Assembly: GCF_001636845.1 (NCBI RefSeq) | Contig: NZ_LITT01000046.1 | Coordinates: forward strand, 244,125-308,124 | Direction: 5' to 3' | Length of the DNA stretch: 64,000 bases | From: Clostridium ljungdahlii | Lineage (GTDB): Bacteria > Bacillota > Clostridia > Clostridiales > Clostridiaceae | In this document: positions 54,466-63,977 of the stretch, piece by piece | Position numbering within the stretch: the stretch's first letter is position 1 | Layout of the letters: the number at the start of each line of letters is the position of its first letter | The notes under the pieces: model-generated | Seen by the model: only the letters and a program-made list of their open reading frames with translations | Told to the model about the DNA's origin: nothing | The model's database searches: none | Program-made: the position numbers and the translations under genes

Positions 54466-55530
54466 TTATACTAAAGTCATTAATCTCAAAAATTTATCAA
54501 ATAAATAGCCTGTATCAGTAGGTCCCGGCGATCCTTCAGGGTGAAATTGTACTGAGAATATAGGCAGCGTCTTATGTTTAATTCCCTCTACCGTATGGTC
54601 ATTTAAATTAAAATGAGTTACTTCAATACTGTCTTTATTTAAGCTTTCTCCTTTAACTGCATAGCCATGATTTTGAGATGTTATAAAAGCCTTATCTATA
54701 TCCTTATCATATACACCATGATTCCCACCTCTATGTCCAAACTTCATCTTATAGGTATCTCCTCCAAGTGCAAGTGATAATAATTGGTGTCCAAGGCATA
54801 TCCCGAATATAGGTAAATTACCTATTAGCTTTTTTATAGTATCCATTATTTCTCCTAAATCCTTAGGATCTCCAGGTCCATTACTTAAAAGTATACCTTT
54901 AGGATTTACACCCATTATACTTTCATAAGAGGCATTGTAAGGAAATATTGTTATGTCACAGTCTCTATCCTGCAAATTTTGAATAATATTCTTTTTGCTT
55001 CCAAAATCTAAAAGTGCAACTTTAGGTTCATTTCCTGAAATATGCTTTATGGAGTTTGTACTTACCTGAGATACTAAATTTTTATTTTCATAAGAATTTA
55101 GCATTTTTTTTATTTCACTTATAGATTCATTTTCGCTGCATATTACACATTTCATAGTTCCACTTGATCTTATCTTTTTGGTTATACTTCGTGTATCTAT
55201 ACCGCTTATACCTACGATCTTATTTTCCTTTAAAAAATTTTCAAAACTATTTTCACTCAAATAGTGTGATGTATTATTATACATATTTTTTATTACCATA
55301 CCTTTAGCCTGTATCTCACCAGATTGGCTAAAATTATAGTTAATCCCGTAATTACCAATATAGGGATAACACATTGTTATTATCTGTCCTCTATAGGATG
55401 GATCTGTAAGTATTTCTTGATATCCTGTCATTGAGGTATTAAAAACCAGCTCTCCTGCAGTTATTGCTTTATGTCCTATGGCTTTTCCCATAAATACAGT
55501 TCCATCTTCTAAATACAATATGGAATTCAT
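54466..55530 (-). CDS. carA: Carbamoyl-phosphate synthase small subunit
   Basis: 354 residues. The N-terminal CPSase_sm domain (ILYLEDGTVFMGKAIGHK, NTSMTGYQEILTDPSYRGQI) is followed by a class I glutamine amidotransferase with nucleophile Cys in GICLGHQLL and His-Glu in VQFHPEGSPGP. It supplies ammonia from glutamine to CarB. It lies 14 bases after argF in the same operon. An AGAAAGAAGG-like ribosome binding site precedes the ATG. Confidence 0.96.
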   Translation of the reverse strand: MNSILYLEDGTVFMGKAIGHKAITAGELVFNTSMTGYQEILTDPSYRGQIITMCYPYIGNYGINYNFSQSGEIQAKGMVIKNMYNNTSHYLSENSFENFLKENKIVGISGIDTRSITKKIRSSGTMKCVICSENESISEIKKMLNSYENKNLVSQVSTNSIKHISGNEPKVALLDFGSKKNIIQNLQDRDCDITIFPYNASYESIMGVNPKGILLSNGPGDPKDLGEIMDTIKKLIGNLPIFGICLGHQLLSLALGGDTYKMKFGHRGGNHGVYDKDIDKAFITSQNHGYAVKGESLNKDSIEVTHFNLNDHTVEGIKHKTLPIFSVQFHPEGSPGPTDTGYLFDKFLRLMTLV

Positions 55531-55544
55531 TTTATTCCTTCTTT

Positions 55545-56546
55545 CTAAATATTGCTTAAAGTTGCCACCATAACAGCCTTTATAGTGTGAAGTCTATTCT
55601 CTGCTTCATCAAACACTATGGAATGAGGTCCCTCAAATACTTCTTCAGTTACCTCTAGTGCTTCATACCCAAACTTTTCATATATTTCTTCCCCTACTTT
55701 AGTTTCCGTATTGTGAAAAGCTGGGAGACAGTGCATAAACTTAACATCTTCATTTTTACAAGCCTCTATAAGTTTGCTGTTTATCTGATATGGCATTAAA
55801 GTTTCTATTCTCTTTTTCCAAAGTTCTTTTTCTTCTCCCATGGACAGCCACACATCAGTATAAAGGACATCTGCCCCTTCTACAGCTTTATACAAATCAT
55901 CAGTAATTGTAATAGTACCTCCACTTTCCTCAGCTGCCTTTTCACATTCTTTAACTAATTCATCCTCTGGAAAAAGCTCTTTAGGAGCTGCTATTTTAAA
56001 GTTCATTCCAACTTTTGAAGCACCTATCATAAGGGCATTTGCCATGTTATTTCTTCCATCTCCAATGTAAACAAAATTTACATTTTTTAAAGGTTTATCA
56101 ATGTGCTCTTCTACAGTTAGAAAGTCAGCCAAAACCTGGGTTGGATGATCTTCATCTGAAAGTCCATTCCACACAGGCACTTTTGAATATTCTGCCAGTA
56201 CCTCCATATCTCTTTGAGAAAATCCCCGGTATTCTATGCCGTGAAACATTCTACCCATTACTCTAGCCGTATCTTTTACAGATTCTTTTTTACCCATATG
56301 ACTTCCTTGGGCACCTATATAAACTACATTTGCACCTTGGTCATAAGCACTGACCTCAAAGGAACATCTCGTTCTCAGGGAATCTTTTTCAAATATAAGG
56401 GCAATATTTTTCCCTTGCAATCTCTTTTTTTCCGTTCCACTATATTTTTCTTCCTTTAATTTTTTTGCAAGATCAATAAAATATTTTATCTCTTCCTTTG
56501 TAAAATCCTTCAATGTTAAAAAACTTTTACCCTTTAAATCTATCAT
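55545..56546 (-). CDS. argF: Ornithine carbamoyltransferase
   Basis: 333 residues. Motifs are [17 protein letters not shown] (carbamoyl-phosphate site), [11 protein letters not shown], and [10 protein letters not shown] (ornithine carbamoyltransferase signature), which separates it from aspartate carbamoyltransferase. It forms citrulline from ornithine and carbamoyl phosphate. It is the first gene of the argF-carA-carB operon, so both substrate supply and use are co-expressed. AAGGGGGAAG precedes the ATG. Confidence 0.96.
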   Translation of the reverse strand: MIDLKGKSFLTLKDFTKEEIKYFIDLAKKLKEEKYSGTEKKRLQGKNIALIFEKDSLRTRCSFEVSAYDQGANVVYIGAQGSHMGKKESVKDTARVMGRMFHGIEYRGFSQRDMEVLAEYSKVPVWNGLSDEDHPTQVLADFLTVEEHIDKPLKNVNFVYIGDGRNNMANALMIGASKVGMNFKIAAPKELFPEDELVKECEKAAEESGGTITITDDLYKAVEGADVLYTDVWLSMGEEKELWKKRIETLMPYQINSKLIEACKNEDVKFMHCLPAFHNTETKVGEEIYEKFGYEALEVTEEVFEGPHSIVFDEAENRLHTIKAVMVATLSNI

Positions 56547-56656
56547 TTTTCTTCCCCCTTAAAATCATTTTTATAAATATAGAAAACAAATATTTCCTTA
56601 AACTTTACTTTAAACATTAAAAATATCTTTACATTAATTCATTGATGTATTTTATA

Positions 56657-56685
56657 ATTATACATTTATATTAATAATAATTCAA
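56657..56685 (-). promoter_or_regulatory. Candidate promoter of argF-carA-carB
   Basis: On the minus strand TTGAAT and TATAAT are spaced by 17 bases, with about 110 bases of leader to the argF start. AT-rich half-sites nearby (TTCATATTGAAT, TGTATAATTATA) loosely resemble ArgR boxes, but I cannot confirm an operator. Confidence 0.55.
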
Positions 56686-56747
56686 TATGAATTTTAAAAA
56701 TTTTTTATTTTGCATTGATTCCAAATACCTTAAAATACAAAGTTAAA

Positions 56748-56787
56748 AAAAATCTTCAATAGAAAATAACTATTGAAGATTTTTAAT
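56748..56787 (-). terminator. Terminator after the methyltransferase gene
   Basis: Perfect 15-bp arms AAAAATCTTCAATAG / CTATTGAAGATTTTT with a 7-base loop; T-runs on both strands. It separates this gene from the argF operon. Confidence 0.85.
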
Positions 56788-56892
56788 CTAAAGTAATTTA
56801 TACATTTTGTATACATACAATTTTTTATTTTTAATGCACTAATGAAGTTCTACTACCTTATTTACCAAAGTTCCTATTTTTTCAATATTATA

Positions 56893-57516
56893 CTATGCCC
56901 TTCCGCTGCAGCACATCCAGTTATTTTCCTCACATATATGTATAGATACACCTTCATAACCTGTATCTACAAAGAGCTGCTTTAACTGTTCTGGGGTGTG
57001 CATAGTCATTTTATCCATATATTCATCATTTTTTTCTTTAAACTTATCACTTATGTACATCTCATTTATTACTATAAAAGTTCCATTTGACTTTAAAACT
57101 CGTCTAACTTCTTTAAAGCTTTTTAATAAATCGGGCCAAAAATATATAGTTTCAACTGCAGTTACCACATTAAATTTGTCATCTTCAAAAGGCAGTTTTT
57201 CTACATTTGCATTATATACTTCCACTCTTTTTTCATCTATAAGCTCTTTATTAAATTCTTTGGACCAGTTAACACAATCCATAGAATAATCTACACCTAT
57301 GACCTTTCCCTTTTTTGCTATGTTAGCTAATCTATTTATAGTTCTTCCACCTCCACAGCCAATATCCAAAATAATATCTTCTTGTTTAATGGAAATTTTA
57401 TTGAGTCCCCAGGTGGTAACTTCAAAATGATCTTCATTCATAGAACTAGCTATAAATTTACCTACTTCCCCTGTTGGTTTTCTACATTGGTTTAATCTTC
57501 TAGAAAGTTCACTCAT
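56893..57516 (-). CDS. Class I SAM-dependent methyltransferase
   Basis: 207 residues, Rossmann methyltransferase. Motif I is ILDIGCGGGRTINRL (about residue 49), followed by GVDYSMDCV, and motif IV is NVVTAVETIYFWPD. It resembles the UbiE/Methyltransf_11 group, which acts on small molecules. The substrate is unknown. The C-terminus has paired cysteines (WMCCSGRA). No good ribosome binding site is visible at the ATG. It lies downstream of recQ on the same strand. Confidence 0.85.
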   Translation of the reverse strand: MSELSRRLNQCRKPTGEVGKFIASSMNEDHFEVTTWGLNKISIKQEDIILDIGCGGGRTINRLANIAKKGKVIGVDYSMDCVNWSKEFNKELIDEKRVEVYNANVEKLPFEDDKFNVVTAVETIYFWPDLLKSFKEVRRVLKSNGTFIVINEMYISDKFKEKNDEYMDKMTMHTPEQLKQLFVDTGYEGVSIHICEENNWMCCSGRA

Positions 57517-57567
57517 AATATATTTGCTGCTTGAAACTTAATTTTCAAACAGCATTTCGCCTCCCTA

Positions 57568-59754
57568 CTATGCATTTTTATCTAATAGAATATAATCTTT
57601 TAATATAACCGCCTTTATCTTATCATAACTTATATCTTCAGAAAGTTTCTCTTTTATAGGTTTTAATTTTGATATTCCTACCTTTTTCGTAACTTTTAAA
57701 ATTTGATTTTCTTCTTCATCTGTAAATATTCCACCAAAATTTATATTTAAATCTAGAACACCCTTTTCTTCTGCATACTTTGTTATATGTGAAAGTACCG
57801 TAGATACAGTAATTTGCCTGTCTTTTGCTATTTGTTCAAGATTTTTATGCTCTTTAATCATCTCCGCCGTTATTTCATGAGTTTTTAGTTTTAAATTTTT
57901 GCCTTCTTTCGCATTTTTGTCATTTTTGTCGTTTTTTAATTCATTTTTAAAAATCCACTGTGGTTTAATTTTACTTTCATCCAGGTATTTTTTTATAGCT
58001 TCTAAAAATCTTTCACCATATTTTTTTAATTTCAATTGACCTACACCAGATACATCCAGCATCTGCTCAAAATTTATAGGACACCTACTGCTAAGTTCCT
58101 TTAGCGTAGTATCCGGGAATATCAAATAAGGAGGTATGGATTCCTCACCTGCTATCTCCCTCCTTAAAGCTCTCAAAATTTCAAATAAATCATTATTCAA
58201 AATAATCTTTTTAGCCTTAACAATTTCCTTTAAGGTTACTTTTTCTTCTCCCTTTAGAACCTTTATGGATCTAGGATTCAACACCACTGTAGGATATTCT
58301 CCTTCTTTTAATGAAATGTACCCATGAGCTATAAGTGTATTTATGAAATTTGATAGTTCTTCCTTTGAATAATTTTTCATTATGCCATGGGTAGACAACT
58401 TATCAAATCCATACTGAATCACTTTTCTCTGTGAGGAACCTCTAAGTACATCTACTATCATATTTACTCCAAATTCTCTTTTCATTCTATATATGCAAGA
58501 AAGTACTTTTTGGCAATCTATAGTTTTATCTACATATTCTCCTTCACTTACACAATTACTGCAGTTTCCACATTCTTCATAGTCCACCTGTTCTCCAAAA
58601 TAATTTAATATATATTTTCGTAAACATCCATTATAATGTACAAAATCTATCATTTGTTGAAGTTTTTTATATTCATTTAATCTTCTTTCAGGAGATTGAA
58701 TACTTGTTTCAATAAGATACTTTTGAGTAATAACATCTTGAGGAGCAAACATTAAAATGCAGTCGCTTTTCTCTCCATCACGACCTGCCCTACCTATTTC
58801 TTGATAATAGCTTTCTATATTCTTAGGCATATTGTAATGAATAACATATCTTACATTTGACTTATCAATGCCCATTCCAAAGGCATTTGTCGCAACTATT
58901 ACATTTACTCTGTCATATACGAAATCCTCTTGATTATTCTTTCTTTCTTTATCAGAAAGACCTGCATGATATCTAGTAACAGCTATATTATTTTCCTTAA
59001 GTCTTTCATATATGCTATCCACTTCTTTTCTAGTAGCTGCATATACTATGCCAGATTGTTCTTCATTAGTTTTTATGTATTTTAGCATATACCCTAACCT
59101 ATTTCCAATTTTCAAACATCCAATTTTCAAATTTTCTCTATCAAAACCAGATATGAAAACCTCAGGTTCATTTAGCTTTATTTGATTTACGATATCTTCT
59201 CTAACCTCTCTTGTAGCCGTAGCTGTAAAAGCTGTAACTACGGGTCTTTTAGAAAAGCTTTCTATAAACTTCCATATATATGTATAGCTAGTTCTAAAAT
59301 CGTGTCCCCATTGGGAAACACAATGTGCTTCATCTACTGCTATTTGAGATACATCTATGCTTTTTATAATCTGACAGAATTCAGAAGATTCTAACCTTTC
59401 CGGTGCTACATACAGCATTTTTATATTTCCTGCAGTTAAGCTTTCACATATATGCAAAATATCCTGATGTGAAATAGAACTGTTTATATAAGCTGCCCCT
59501 ATACCTAAATCCTTTATGTTATCTACTTGATCTTTCATAAGTGAAATAAGCGGAGATATTATAACTGTTACCCCCTCAAACAACACTGCTGGTATCTGAT
59601 AACATATGGATTTACCCCCTCCAGTGGGCATTACAGCTAGAGTATCCTTCCCCTTTAGTATACTTTCAATTACCTTTCCTTGATCCTTCCTAAAGTCACT
59701 ATACCCATAATATTTATGTAGAATTTCCAAAGCACTACTAAGCAATGATTTCAC
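57568..59754 (-). CDS. recQ: ATP-dependent DNA helicase RecQ
   Basis: A 728-residue superfamily 2 helicase. Walker A is MPTGGGKSICYQ, motif II is VDEAHCVSQWGHDFR, and motif VI is QEIGRAGRDGEKS. The zinc-binding domain has Cys in CLRKYILNYFGEQV and ECGNCSNC. These are followed by the RQC winged helix, an HRDC domain (about 520-605) and a C-terminal HTH (EHKNLEQIAKDRQITVSTVL). It unwinds recombination and repair intermediates. It is longer than E. coli RecQ owing to the C-terminal HTH, common in Firmicutes. Confidence 0.94.
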   Translation of the reverse strand: MKSLLSSALEILHKYYGYSDFRKDQGKVIESILKGKDTLAVMPTGGGKSICYQIPAVLFEGVTVIISPLISLMKDQVDNIKDLGIGAAYINSSISHQDILHICESLTAGNIKMLYVAPERLESSEFCQIIKSIDVSQIAVDEAHCVSQWGHDFRTSYTYIWKFIESFSKRPVVTAFTATATREVREDIVNQIKLNEPEVFISGFDRENLKIGCLKIGNRLGYMLKYIKTNEEQSGIVYAATRKEVDSIYERLKENNIAVTRYHAGLSDKERKNNQEDFVYDRVNVIVATNAFGMGIDKSNVRYVIHYNMPKNIESYYQEIGRAGRDGEKSDCILMFAPQDVITQKYLIETSIQSPERRLNEYKKLQQMIDFVHYNGCLRKYILNYFGEQVDYEECGNCSNCVSEGEYVDKTIDCQKVLSCIYRMKREFGVNMIVDVLRGSSQRKVIQYGFDKLSTHGIMKNYSKEELSNFINTLIAHGYISLKEGEYPTVVLNPRSIKVLKGEEKVTLKEIVKAKKIILNNDLFEILRALRREIAGEESIPPYLIFPDTTLKELSSRCPINFEQMLDVSGVGQLKLKKYGERFLEAIKKYLDESKIKPQWIFKNELKNDKNDKNAKEGKNLKLKTHEITAEMIKEHKNLEQIAKDRQITVSTVLSHITKYAEEKGVLDLNINFGGIFTDEEENQILKVTKKVGISKLKPIKEKLSEDISYDKIKAVILKDYILLDKNA

Positions 59755-59793
59755 CCCTGTAACATAATCTATTTTTATTATAGCATAGAGATA

Positions 59794-60252
59794 TTATAAT
59801 ATCCTGATTTGCACTTTTAAAAAATAAGCATCCTTTCTCACTACAACTGCACTATACTTATAATTAGTAACTATATGTTCTATAGAATCATAGTATTTTT
59901 TATCTATAGAGTATACAGTCTGTTGATTTTTATCTATCAGACTGTAGGCACCCTGTTCCTTCTTTATATACAAATTATCCCACTCTTCAATTTCTACTGC
60001 ACTTTTTGGGATATCAAATAGTATACCCCTTGATTTCAATATTTGCAAAAGATAGGAATAAACTTCATCATAGGATTTTTCCTTTGCAGCAAGTTTCTCT
60101 TTAATGGCTGAAAGTTTATCCATTTTTTCCTTTTCCTTCTTTGATTGAATCTCTAACTTTTCTTTTTTTGTTTCTAAATTTCCGGCTCTATTTTGTTTGT
60201 TTTCAGTATAGTTTTTTATAAATTTATGCAGCATATTCTCATTTTCATTCAC
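59794..60252 (-). CDS. Coiled-coil hypothetical protein
   Basis: About 152 residues. A strongly charged coiled coil (about 15-65, rich in Lys/Glu, KKEKLEIQSKKEKEKMDKLS) is followed by a small globular part ending AVVVRKDAYFLKVQIRIL. I chose the GTG at 60252 with AGAGGA six bases upstream; a GTG six codons earlier has no such site. No family is recognised. It is divergent from another small coiled-coil gene, with less than 100 bases between the starts. Confidence 0.6.
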   Translation of the reverse strand: MNENENMLHKFIKNYTENKQNRAGNLETKKEKLEIQSKKEKEKMDKLSAIKEKLAAKEKSYDEVYSYLLQILKSRGILFDIPKSAVEIEEWDNLYIKKEQGAYSLIDKNQQTVYSIDKKYYDSIEHIVTNYKYSAVVVRKDAYFLKVQIRIL

Positions 60253-60342
60253 ATATATTCCTCTTTTCACACTTGTTAATATATATATATAGCTATTGCA
60301 CTATAAATCATAATTTTATAAAATTATATAGAGGTGTCTAAA

Positions 60343-60639
60343 ATGGGTAAAGTATATACCTTAATATTAAGGTATCTAAAAAAAATTAAAAAGTCAATTA
60401 TTTTTAGTATACAAAATTTGAATTTGTTTTTTGATAAGAAAAAAACTATTGATACTGCATATAAACCTATATTAGATGAAAAATTGAATGAAGTAAAAGG
60501 TTTGAAAGACAAATTAAATGTCATACAAAATAAAAATGCCTCTTTCGAAAAACAAATTAAACATTTAAGAAGCTCTGTGATAAAAAAAGAAAAACTTATA
60601 AAAAATCTCCAGGACATTATATCACAAAGGCAAAATTAA
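60343..60639 (+). CDS. Small coiled-coil hypothetical protein
   Basis: About 98 residues, basic N-terminus (MGKVYTLILRYLKKIKKS) then a heptad-rich coiled coil (about 45-98). I chose the ATG at 60343 with AGAGGTG six bases upstream. No membrane helix and no recognised domain. It lies divergent to the coiled-coil gene at 59794, and the pair may be functionally linked. A perfect hairpin terminator follows. Confidence 0.55.
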   Translation: MGKVYTLILRYLKKIKKSIIFSIQNLNLFFDKKKTIDTAYKPILDEKLNEVKGLKDKLNVIQNKNASFEKQIKHLRSSVIKKEKLIKNLQDIISQRQN

Positions 60640-60659
60640 TACTTGTATTTTATTATATC

Positions 60660-60696
60660 AAAATAAAGGAGAGACGCACTTCCCTCCTTTATTTTA
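60660..60696. terminator. Bidirectional terminator before citX
   Basis: Perfect 12-bp arms AAAATAAAGGAG / CTCCTTTATTTT between the convergent small coiled-coil gene and the citrate lyase operon end. Confidence 0.85.
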
Positions 60697-60715
60697 ACAA
60701 CCTTGATATACCTCA

Positions 60716-61231
60716 CTATAAAAATTTATCCATTAACGAATAAATTTTGTTTAAAAGATCTTCTACAGAATGACGTCTACTTCTTCCACATACCTTGGCA
60801 TTTTCACCGCATAAAAGACATTTTCTCTCACTTACACCTAAATCTGTCCTGCTAATCTGCTCTCCAGCTTTAGTGAATACATCAAAATCAAATATTCTTC
60901 CAAGCTCATGGTTTTCTTCAATAGATACAGTAACTTTTTTTACACTAATTGCATCTGCATCTACACTTAAAAATGCCTCAGCACCGGCGGCAGAACTATT
61001 TAACATTTTGTGAAGTATATCTATATTATTCTTTTTTAACTCTTCTTCCAGCAAGCAAATCCCCTTTTTATGAAGCTTAGCAAAGGATTCATTATTTTTT
61101 TCTGCTCCTGGTATATTTAATGTAAATGAAATTAAAGTACCTTTAAATATATTCAATAATTCTTTTTGAATTTGTGCCCTTTTTTCTTTAGCTTCAAGTA
61201 TTTCATCAAGGATATTGCCTGCATTTTTCAT
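60716..61231 (-). CDS. citX: Citrate lyase holo-[acyl-carrier protein] synthase CitX
   Basis: 171 residues. The CitX pattern GRIFDFDVFTKAGEQISRTD followed by RKCLLCGENAKVCGRSRRH identifies it. CitX transfers the phosphoribosyl-dephospho-CoA prosthetic group onto the CitD subunit. It is the last gene of the cit run, 13 bases after citF. GAGG lies eight bases before the ATG. Confidence 0.92.
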   Translation of the reverse strand: MKNAGNILDEILEAKEKRAQIQKELLNIFKGTLISFTLNIPGAEKNNESFAKLHKKGICLLEEELKKNNIDILHKMLNSSAAGAEAFLSVDADAISVKKVTVSIEENHELGRIFDFDVFTKAGEQISRTDLGVSERKCLLCGENAKVCGRSRRHSVEDLLNKIYSLMDKFL

Positions 61232-61244
61232 AATTATTACCTCA

Positions 61245-62786
61245 CTATTTTACTTCTTTTATGACATCGATAATAGTACCGTCTCTGTATTCAACTACAC
61301 CAACAATCTTGTCACCATATTCAATAGCCTTAGGCTTTCCTGTAATTTCTTCTGCCTTTTCTCTTAACTCTTCTATAGTGCATACTGGCAGCTTTGCTTT
61401 CTTAAACTTTTCAAGTAAATCACTTCTAAGAGGATTTACTGCTATTCCCCTGTCTGTAACTATTACGTCTACTGTTTCTCCTGGAGTTATTACAGTATTC
61501 ACTTTCTTCACAACAGTAGGTATTCTACCTCTAATAAGTGGACAAACTATCATAGCAAGTTTTGCTCCTGCCGCAGTATCACAGTGTCCTCCTGATGCTC
61601 CCCTAATTACTCCATCTGAACCTGTAATTACATTGACGTTAAAGTCTGTATCTACTTCCAGTGCACTTAATATAACTATATCCAATTTATTAGAAATGCA
61701 TCCATTATTATGTGGGTTAGCATATAGGGATGAACTTATTTCATAGTGATCTGGATTTTCTCCTATGGATTTTGCTGCTATTAAGTCAAAGCTCTGTACA
61801 TCACAGATTTTTGAGATAAGACCCTCTTTTTGCATTTCTACAAACTGACCTGTAATTCCACCTAATGCAAAGCTAGCTTTAATATCTTTTTCAATCATCT
61901 TTTCCCTTAAAAATCTTGCTACTGCAAGGGATGCTCCACCGGAACCACTTTGGATTGAAAATCCTGGCACAAAATATCCTGAAGCTTCAATTGCTTCTGC
62001 TGCATACTGTACAATCAAAAGTTCTCTTGGGTTCTTTGTATATCTTGTTGCCCCGGATGCTATTCCCTTAGGATCACCAATGGCATCTACCTTAACTACA
62101 TAGTCTACATTATTTTGTTCTATACTTGCAGGTACATTGGGATATGGTACCAGATTGTCTGTAATAAGTACTACTTTGTCTGCATACTCTGCATCTATTT
62201 TAGCATATCCTAGTGAACCACAAAAGGATTTTCCTGTATATCCATTGGCATTTCCATAGTCGTCACAGCTGGGTGCACCTAAAAATGCTACATCTATTTT
62301 TAAATCCCCAGCTTCTATAGCTCTTGCTCTTCCACCGTGGGAACGTATTATAATAGGTGTATCTAAAATTCCATTTGATATAGCTTCTGCAAGTGGTCCT
62401 CTAACCCCACTAGTTATGATTTTAGTAACAACACCATTTTTTATGTGTTCAATTACTGGTTCATGGACACTGCTTAAAGAACTTGGTGCTAAAGTTAAGT
62501 TCTTTATTCCCATTTCAGCTATGACGTCCAGCACCATGTTTAATATGTAATCTCCTGCTCTAAAGTGGTGGTGAAATGATATTGTCATGCCGTCTTTTAA
62601 TCCTGTCTTTATTACAGCTTCTTTTATGCTCTCAAGCAATTTACTCTCTCCAGGTTTTATACTGGATATTTTTCTTGCAAATTTTTTCTTTGTTGGTTTA
62701 AAATCAAATGGTCCGCCATAAGGTACCAGCTTTCCAATTCCTTCTATATAATCTGGTATTTCTCTTCCTATTTTATTCTTAGTCAA
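61245..62786 (-). CDS. citF: Citrate lyase alpha subunit
   Basis: About 513 residues. Motifs include GGHCDTAAGAKLAM and the CoA-transferase-like SGVRGPLAEAISNGILDTP. It exchanges acetyl for citryl on the acyl-carrier subunit. I chose a TTG start at 62786, with GGAGG eight bases upstream; a GTG six codons earlier overlaps that site. The gene overlaps citE by eight bases. Citrate lyase splits citrate to acetate and oxaloacetate, normally in citrate fermentation. Confidence 0.94.
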   Translation of the reverse strand: MTKNKIGREIPDYIEGIGKLVPYGGPFDFKPTKKKFARKISSIKPGESKLLESIKEAVIKTGLKDGMTISFHHHFRAGDYILNMVLDVIAEMGIKNLTLAPSSLSSVHEPVIEHIKNGVVTKIITSGVRGPLAEAISNGILDTPIIIRSHGGRARAIEAGDLKIDVAFLGAPSCDDYGNANGYTGKSFCGSLGYAKIDAEYADKVVLITDNLVPYPNVPASIEQNNVDYVVKVDAIGDPKGIASGATRYTKNPRELLIVQYAAEAIEASGYFVPGFSIQSGSGGASLAVARFLREKMIEKDIKASFALGGITGQFVEMQKEGLISKICDVQSFDLIAAKSIGENPDHYEISSSLYANPHNNGCISNKLDIVILSALEVDTDFNVNVITGSDGVIRGASGGHCDTAAGAKLAMIVCPLIRGRIPTVVKKVNTVITPGETVDVIVTDRGIAVNPLRSDLLEKFKKAKLPVCTIEELREKAEEITGKPKAIEYGDKIVGVVEYRDGTIIDVIKEVK

Positions 62787-63681
62787 TGTCTTCTCCTCCT
62801 TCACTTATGCATATACCTGAAGCTTCTGCTAACATCAAAGCTCTCTGTGCACGTTCTATAATAGGCTTATCTACCATTTTTCCGTTTAGTGAAACTACCC
62901 CAGATCCTTTTTCTGCAGCATCTTTTGCAGCTCTTATAACACGAACGGATTTATCTATTTCTTTTTGTGAAGGTGTATATATCTTATGGACAGGGGCAAT
63001 TTGCCTTGGATTTATTACGGACTTTCCGTCAAATCCCAACTGCTTTATAAGCTTTACTTCATTTATGAATCCTTCTTCATTGTTTACATCAGAAAATACT
63101 GTGTCAAAGGCATATATTCCTGCTGCTCTGGCAGCTAATAATACATGGCTTCTTCCTGCAAGAAGTTCTATTCCATCTAAAGAACGGGTTGTCTTTAAAT
63201 TTGTAACATAGTCTTCTGCTCCTATTGCTATTCCCATAAGTCTCTTGCTTGCTGTAGCTATTTCATATGCATTCATAACTCCTATAGCACTTTCAACAGC
63301 TGCCATAATTTTTGTTTTTCCAACAGGTATTCCTGATTGTTTTTCAATTCTTTCTATTTCTTTTTCTACATCTATAACATCTTGTGCACATTCTGTCTTT
63401 GGAAGTCTTATAACATCAGGTTGTGCCCTTACTATTGCCTCTAAATCTTCCATTCCAAAAGGTGTATCAAGTCCATTTATTCTTACTACTGTTTCTGTGC
63501 CTTCATAATCTATAGATTTTAGTGCATTGTATACTAAGAATCTAGCTGTATCCTTTTCATTTAGGGATACTGAATCCTCTAAATCAAACATTAGAGAATC
63601 TGCTCCATATATATGTGCATCCTTAACCATTCCTGGATTGTTTCCCGGTACATACATCATTGTTCTTCTTAACTTGTACAT
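62779..63681 (-). CDS. citE: Citrate lyase beta subunit (citryl-CoA lyase type)
   Basis: About 300 residues, HpcH/HpaI TIM barrel. Motifs are MYVPGNNPGMVKDAHIYGAD, MFDLEDSVSLNEKD and the metal-binding IGAEDYVTNLKTTRS. It cleaves the citryl thioester to oxaloacetate and the acetyl carrier. I chose the ATG at 63681, which aligns with MYKLRRTMMYVPG of other CitE proteins and has GGGAGG upstream. It overlaps the citD stop by one base (TAATG). Confidence 0.94.
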   Translation of the reverse strand: MYKLRRTMMYVPGNNPGMVKDAHIYGADSLMFDLEDSVSLNEKDTARFLVYNALKSIDYEGTETVVRINGLDTPFGMEDLEAIVRAQPDVIRLPKTECAQDVIDVEKEIERIEKQSGIPVGKTKIMAAVESAIGVMNAYEIATASKRLMGIAIGAEDYVTNLKTTRSLDGIELLAGRSHVLLAARAAGIYAFDTVFSDVNNEEGFINEVKLIKQLGFDGKSVINPRQIAPVHKIYTPSQKEIDKSVRVIRAAKDAAEKGSGVVSLNGKMVDKPIIERAQRALMLAEASGICISEGGEDID

Positions 63682-63977
63682 TACTTTTCCACCTCCCAGT
63701 TGAATTTTGCTTCTTCTGCTGCCCTCATAACTGCAGCTTGTACCCTTGCTTTTATAACACAATCTAAAGCTCCTTTGTCATTGGCGCCTACAATGGCACT
63801 TTTTACATCTAGTTCCTCTAAAGTATCCATTATAACTTTTTTTATCTGGTCTCCAAATTGTTTTTCCACGGAACTTTTTAATTTTATAGCCACCTCATTC
63901 TCTGGATTAGGCTGTACTGATATAGTAATATCGCTGGACTCAAATGTTCCTGCTATAGCAGCTTTTTTTATTTCCAT
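63681..63977 (-). CDS. citD: Citrate lyase acyl-carrier (gamma) subunit
   Basis: 98 residues, typical CitD length. The serine that carries the prosthetic group lies in AGTFESSDITI (about residue 14). It serves as the acyl carrier for CitE and CitF. AGGAGG precedes the ATG. It is the first cit gene seen; citC (the ligase) may lie just beyond the right edge. Confidence 0.95.
   Translation of the reverse strand: MEIKKAAIAGTFESSDITISVQPNPENEVAIKLKSSVEKQFGDQIKKVIMDTLEELDVKSAIVGANDKGALDCVIKARVQAAVMRAAEEAKFNWEVEK

Noticed and set aside
60324..60617. 97-codon minus-strand frame opposite the small coiled-coil gene
   Set aside because: Complementary shadow of the gene at 60343, which has a ribosome binding site and terminator.
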